Below, piece after piece: positions 6,492 to 6,824 of a stretch of DNA of 6,824 nt. The notes under the pieces are model-generated. The model was not told the origin of the DNA, did not search any database, and was given only the letters and a program-made list of their open reading frames with translations. How positions within the stretch are numbered: the first letter of the stretch is position 1; the number at the start of each line of letters is the position of its first letter. Both the position numbers and the translations under genes were made by a program. Location: positions 1 to 6,824 of the forward strand of contig CAKTXP010000130.1 in NCBI GenBank assembly GCA_934631055.1, in the 5' to 3' direction. This stretch comes from an uncultured Clostridia bacterium (GTDB taxonomy: Bacteria > Bacillota > Clostridia > Christensenellales > Aristaeellaceae).

Positions 6492-6714
6492 AATATCTCT
6501 CCGCTTCCAACAAGATGCGCGGATTTAAATCTGCTCTCCTCCCCGCGGGGGAAAGGCAGTCCTTCCGCATTTACAAAATATCAGCCCGTCAAACGTGAAA
6601 AAGGGTAACTTATTTTGATTTCTGCGTCAGGGTGAAAACTCCTGCCTTCTTCTATAAGAATCTTAGGGAACCTCCGATTTAGGGTGTGTTTCTAAAGCAG
6701 CAGATACACTGTAA
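6492..6714. other. Gene-free stretch between IS transposase end and SNF2 gene
   Basis: No gene is supported in these 223 bases. The SNF2-proximal part is GC-rich and holds a palindrome at 6540-6552 (TCCCC, loop GCG, GGGGA), flanked by partly complementary CTGC/GCAG-like ends (6531-6534 and 6556-6559). The middle, about 6570-6665, is richer in A and T than the genes. On the minus strand TTGACG (6592-6587) resembles a -35 box, but no good -10 follows at 16-18 bases. The part nearest the transposase should include the IS end (see 6663-6714). The SNF2 promoter must be here or inside the IS, but I cannot place it. Confidence 0.6.
6499..6502 (-). promoter_or_regulatory. Ribosome binding site supporting the GTG start of the SNF2 gene
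   Basis: The minus strand reads GGAGAG here, with GGAG seven bases before the GTG at 6491. Spacing is ideal for GTG, whereas the in-frame ATG at 6479 has only a badly placed AAGG. This favours the 1053-residue product over one four residues shorter. Confidence 0.65.
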
Positions 6715-6824
6715 TTATGCAAGCCAGACAAGGCAGGACGCCAAACGAACCATAGCAAGAAAGCGTCCAGCCAGTTTTTCAAAGCGCATGGCAACTCTGC
6801 GATAATCTTTGATTTTCATAAAAA
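6663..6824 (-). mobile_element. Right-hand part of an IS5-type insertion sequence (truncated by window)
   Basis: The transposase C-terminus at 6715-6824 is followed by a short non-coding end, as in IS5-group elements. The outer boundary is not certain. Two candidates carry the same TTAGGG: one at 6679-6684 leading into GGGTGTGTTTCTAAA (element end at about 6682), the other at 6663-6668 leading into GGGAACCTCC (element end at about 6666). The matching left inverted repeat lies outside the window, so neither the terminal repeats nor the target duplication can be confirmed. The transposase points towards the SNF2 gene, so read-through from the IS could transcribe the operon. Confidence 0.6.
6715..6824 (-). 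CDS. IS5-family transposase, C-terminal 36 residues (partial)
   Basis: The reading frame enters from the right edge and stops with TAA at 6717-6715. The visible residues contain KIKDYRRVAMRFEKLAGRFL and end in LASCLVWLA. This matches the very conserved tail of IS5-family (IS427/IS1031-type) DDE transposases, commonly written KxxRRIATRYDKLARNFLA...IWL, which closes the RNase H-like catalytic domain that cuts and joins DNA at the element ends. The catalytic Asp-Asp-Glu residues lie upstream, outside the window, so I cannot say whether the gene is intact, frameshifted or split into two frames as in some relatives. The stretch has no stop up to the edge. Window truncation, not necessarily gene truncation. 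Confidence 0.78.
   Translation of the reverse strand, partial: FMKIKDYRRVAMRFEKLAGRFLAMVRLASCLVWLA

Noticed and set aside
6484..6570. 28-codon minus-strand ORF whose stop overlaps the SNF2 GTG start, possible leader peptide
   Set aside because: No Shine-Dalgarno precedes its ATG, and its sequence mostly reflects the GC-rich palindrome at 6540-6552. The overlap could allow coupling, but nothing else supports it.
6568..6592. Promoter for the SNF2 gene from TTGACG at 6592-6587
   Set aside because: The only TA-rich -10-like hexamer after it (TAAATG at 6573-6568) is 13 bases away, too close for a normal housekeeping promoter.
2754..6608. Very long open frame (1284 codons) on the plus strand, antisense to the SNF2 and HAD genes
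   Set aside because: It lies opposite a protein with complete helicase motifs, its translation is rich in Arg, His, Ala and Gln with no domain I recognise, and it runs out into non-coding repeats at its end. Antisense frames of this size are common in GC-rich genes because of codon bias.

Overview
The window reads as a chromosomal segment from a GC-rich member of the Bacillota, most likely an anaerobic Clostridia-type bacterium. The supports are Bacillus/Clostridium-length RsmG, a Clostridia-style RadC variant with an N-terminal GHRxRLRERF motif, a bacterial SWIM-SNF2 helicase, strong GGAGG-type ribosome sites, and intergenic palindromes of the kind scattered through gut Clostridia genomes. 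The lineage is an inference from protein style; no rRNA or other phylogenetic marker apart from rsmG is present.

All supported genes lie on the minus strand and are read from right to left. At the right edge is the 3' end of an IS5-type transposase (6715-6824, cut by the window). After about 220 bases without a gene come a SWIM-domain SNF2 helicase (3330-6491, GTG start), a HAD-family hydrolase (2622-3260), a RadC-type JAMM protein (1597-2397), a membrane-anchored YdcF/DUF218 protein (964-1557) and rsmG (248-967). A strong intrinsic terminator (192-225) follows rsmG. Beyond it is a 98-bp tandem repeat (1-196) that reaches the left edge and may continue past it.

The gaps are 69 bp (SNF2-HAD), 224 bp (HAD-radC), 39 bp (radC-ydcF) and a 4-base ATGA overlap (ydcF-rsmG). 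The last three genes look like one transcription unit ending at the terminator. The first two may be read through into it, but the hairpin-rich 224-bp gap could hold a separate start or a processing point. The products do not form one obvious pathway: 16S rRNA methylation (RsmG), envelope-associated YdcF, a RadC metalloprotease-fold protein of uncertain role, a small-molecule phosphatase-like HAD protein and a DNA/chromatin-type translocase.

The coding content is largely ordinary. The unusual part is between the genes: the main gaps and the left flank carry short perfect palindromes with three-base loops, often two or more in a row, and an IS end lies just upstream of the SNF2 gene. I found no convincing evidence of a new multi-gene system.
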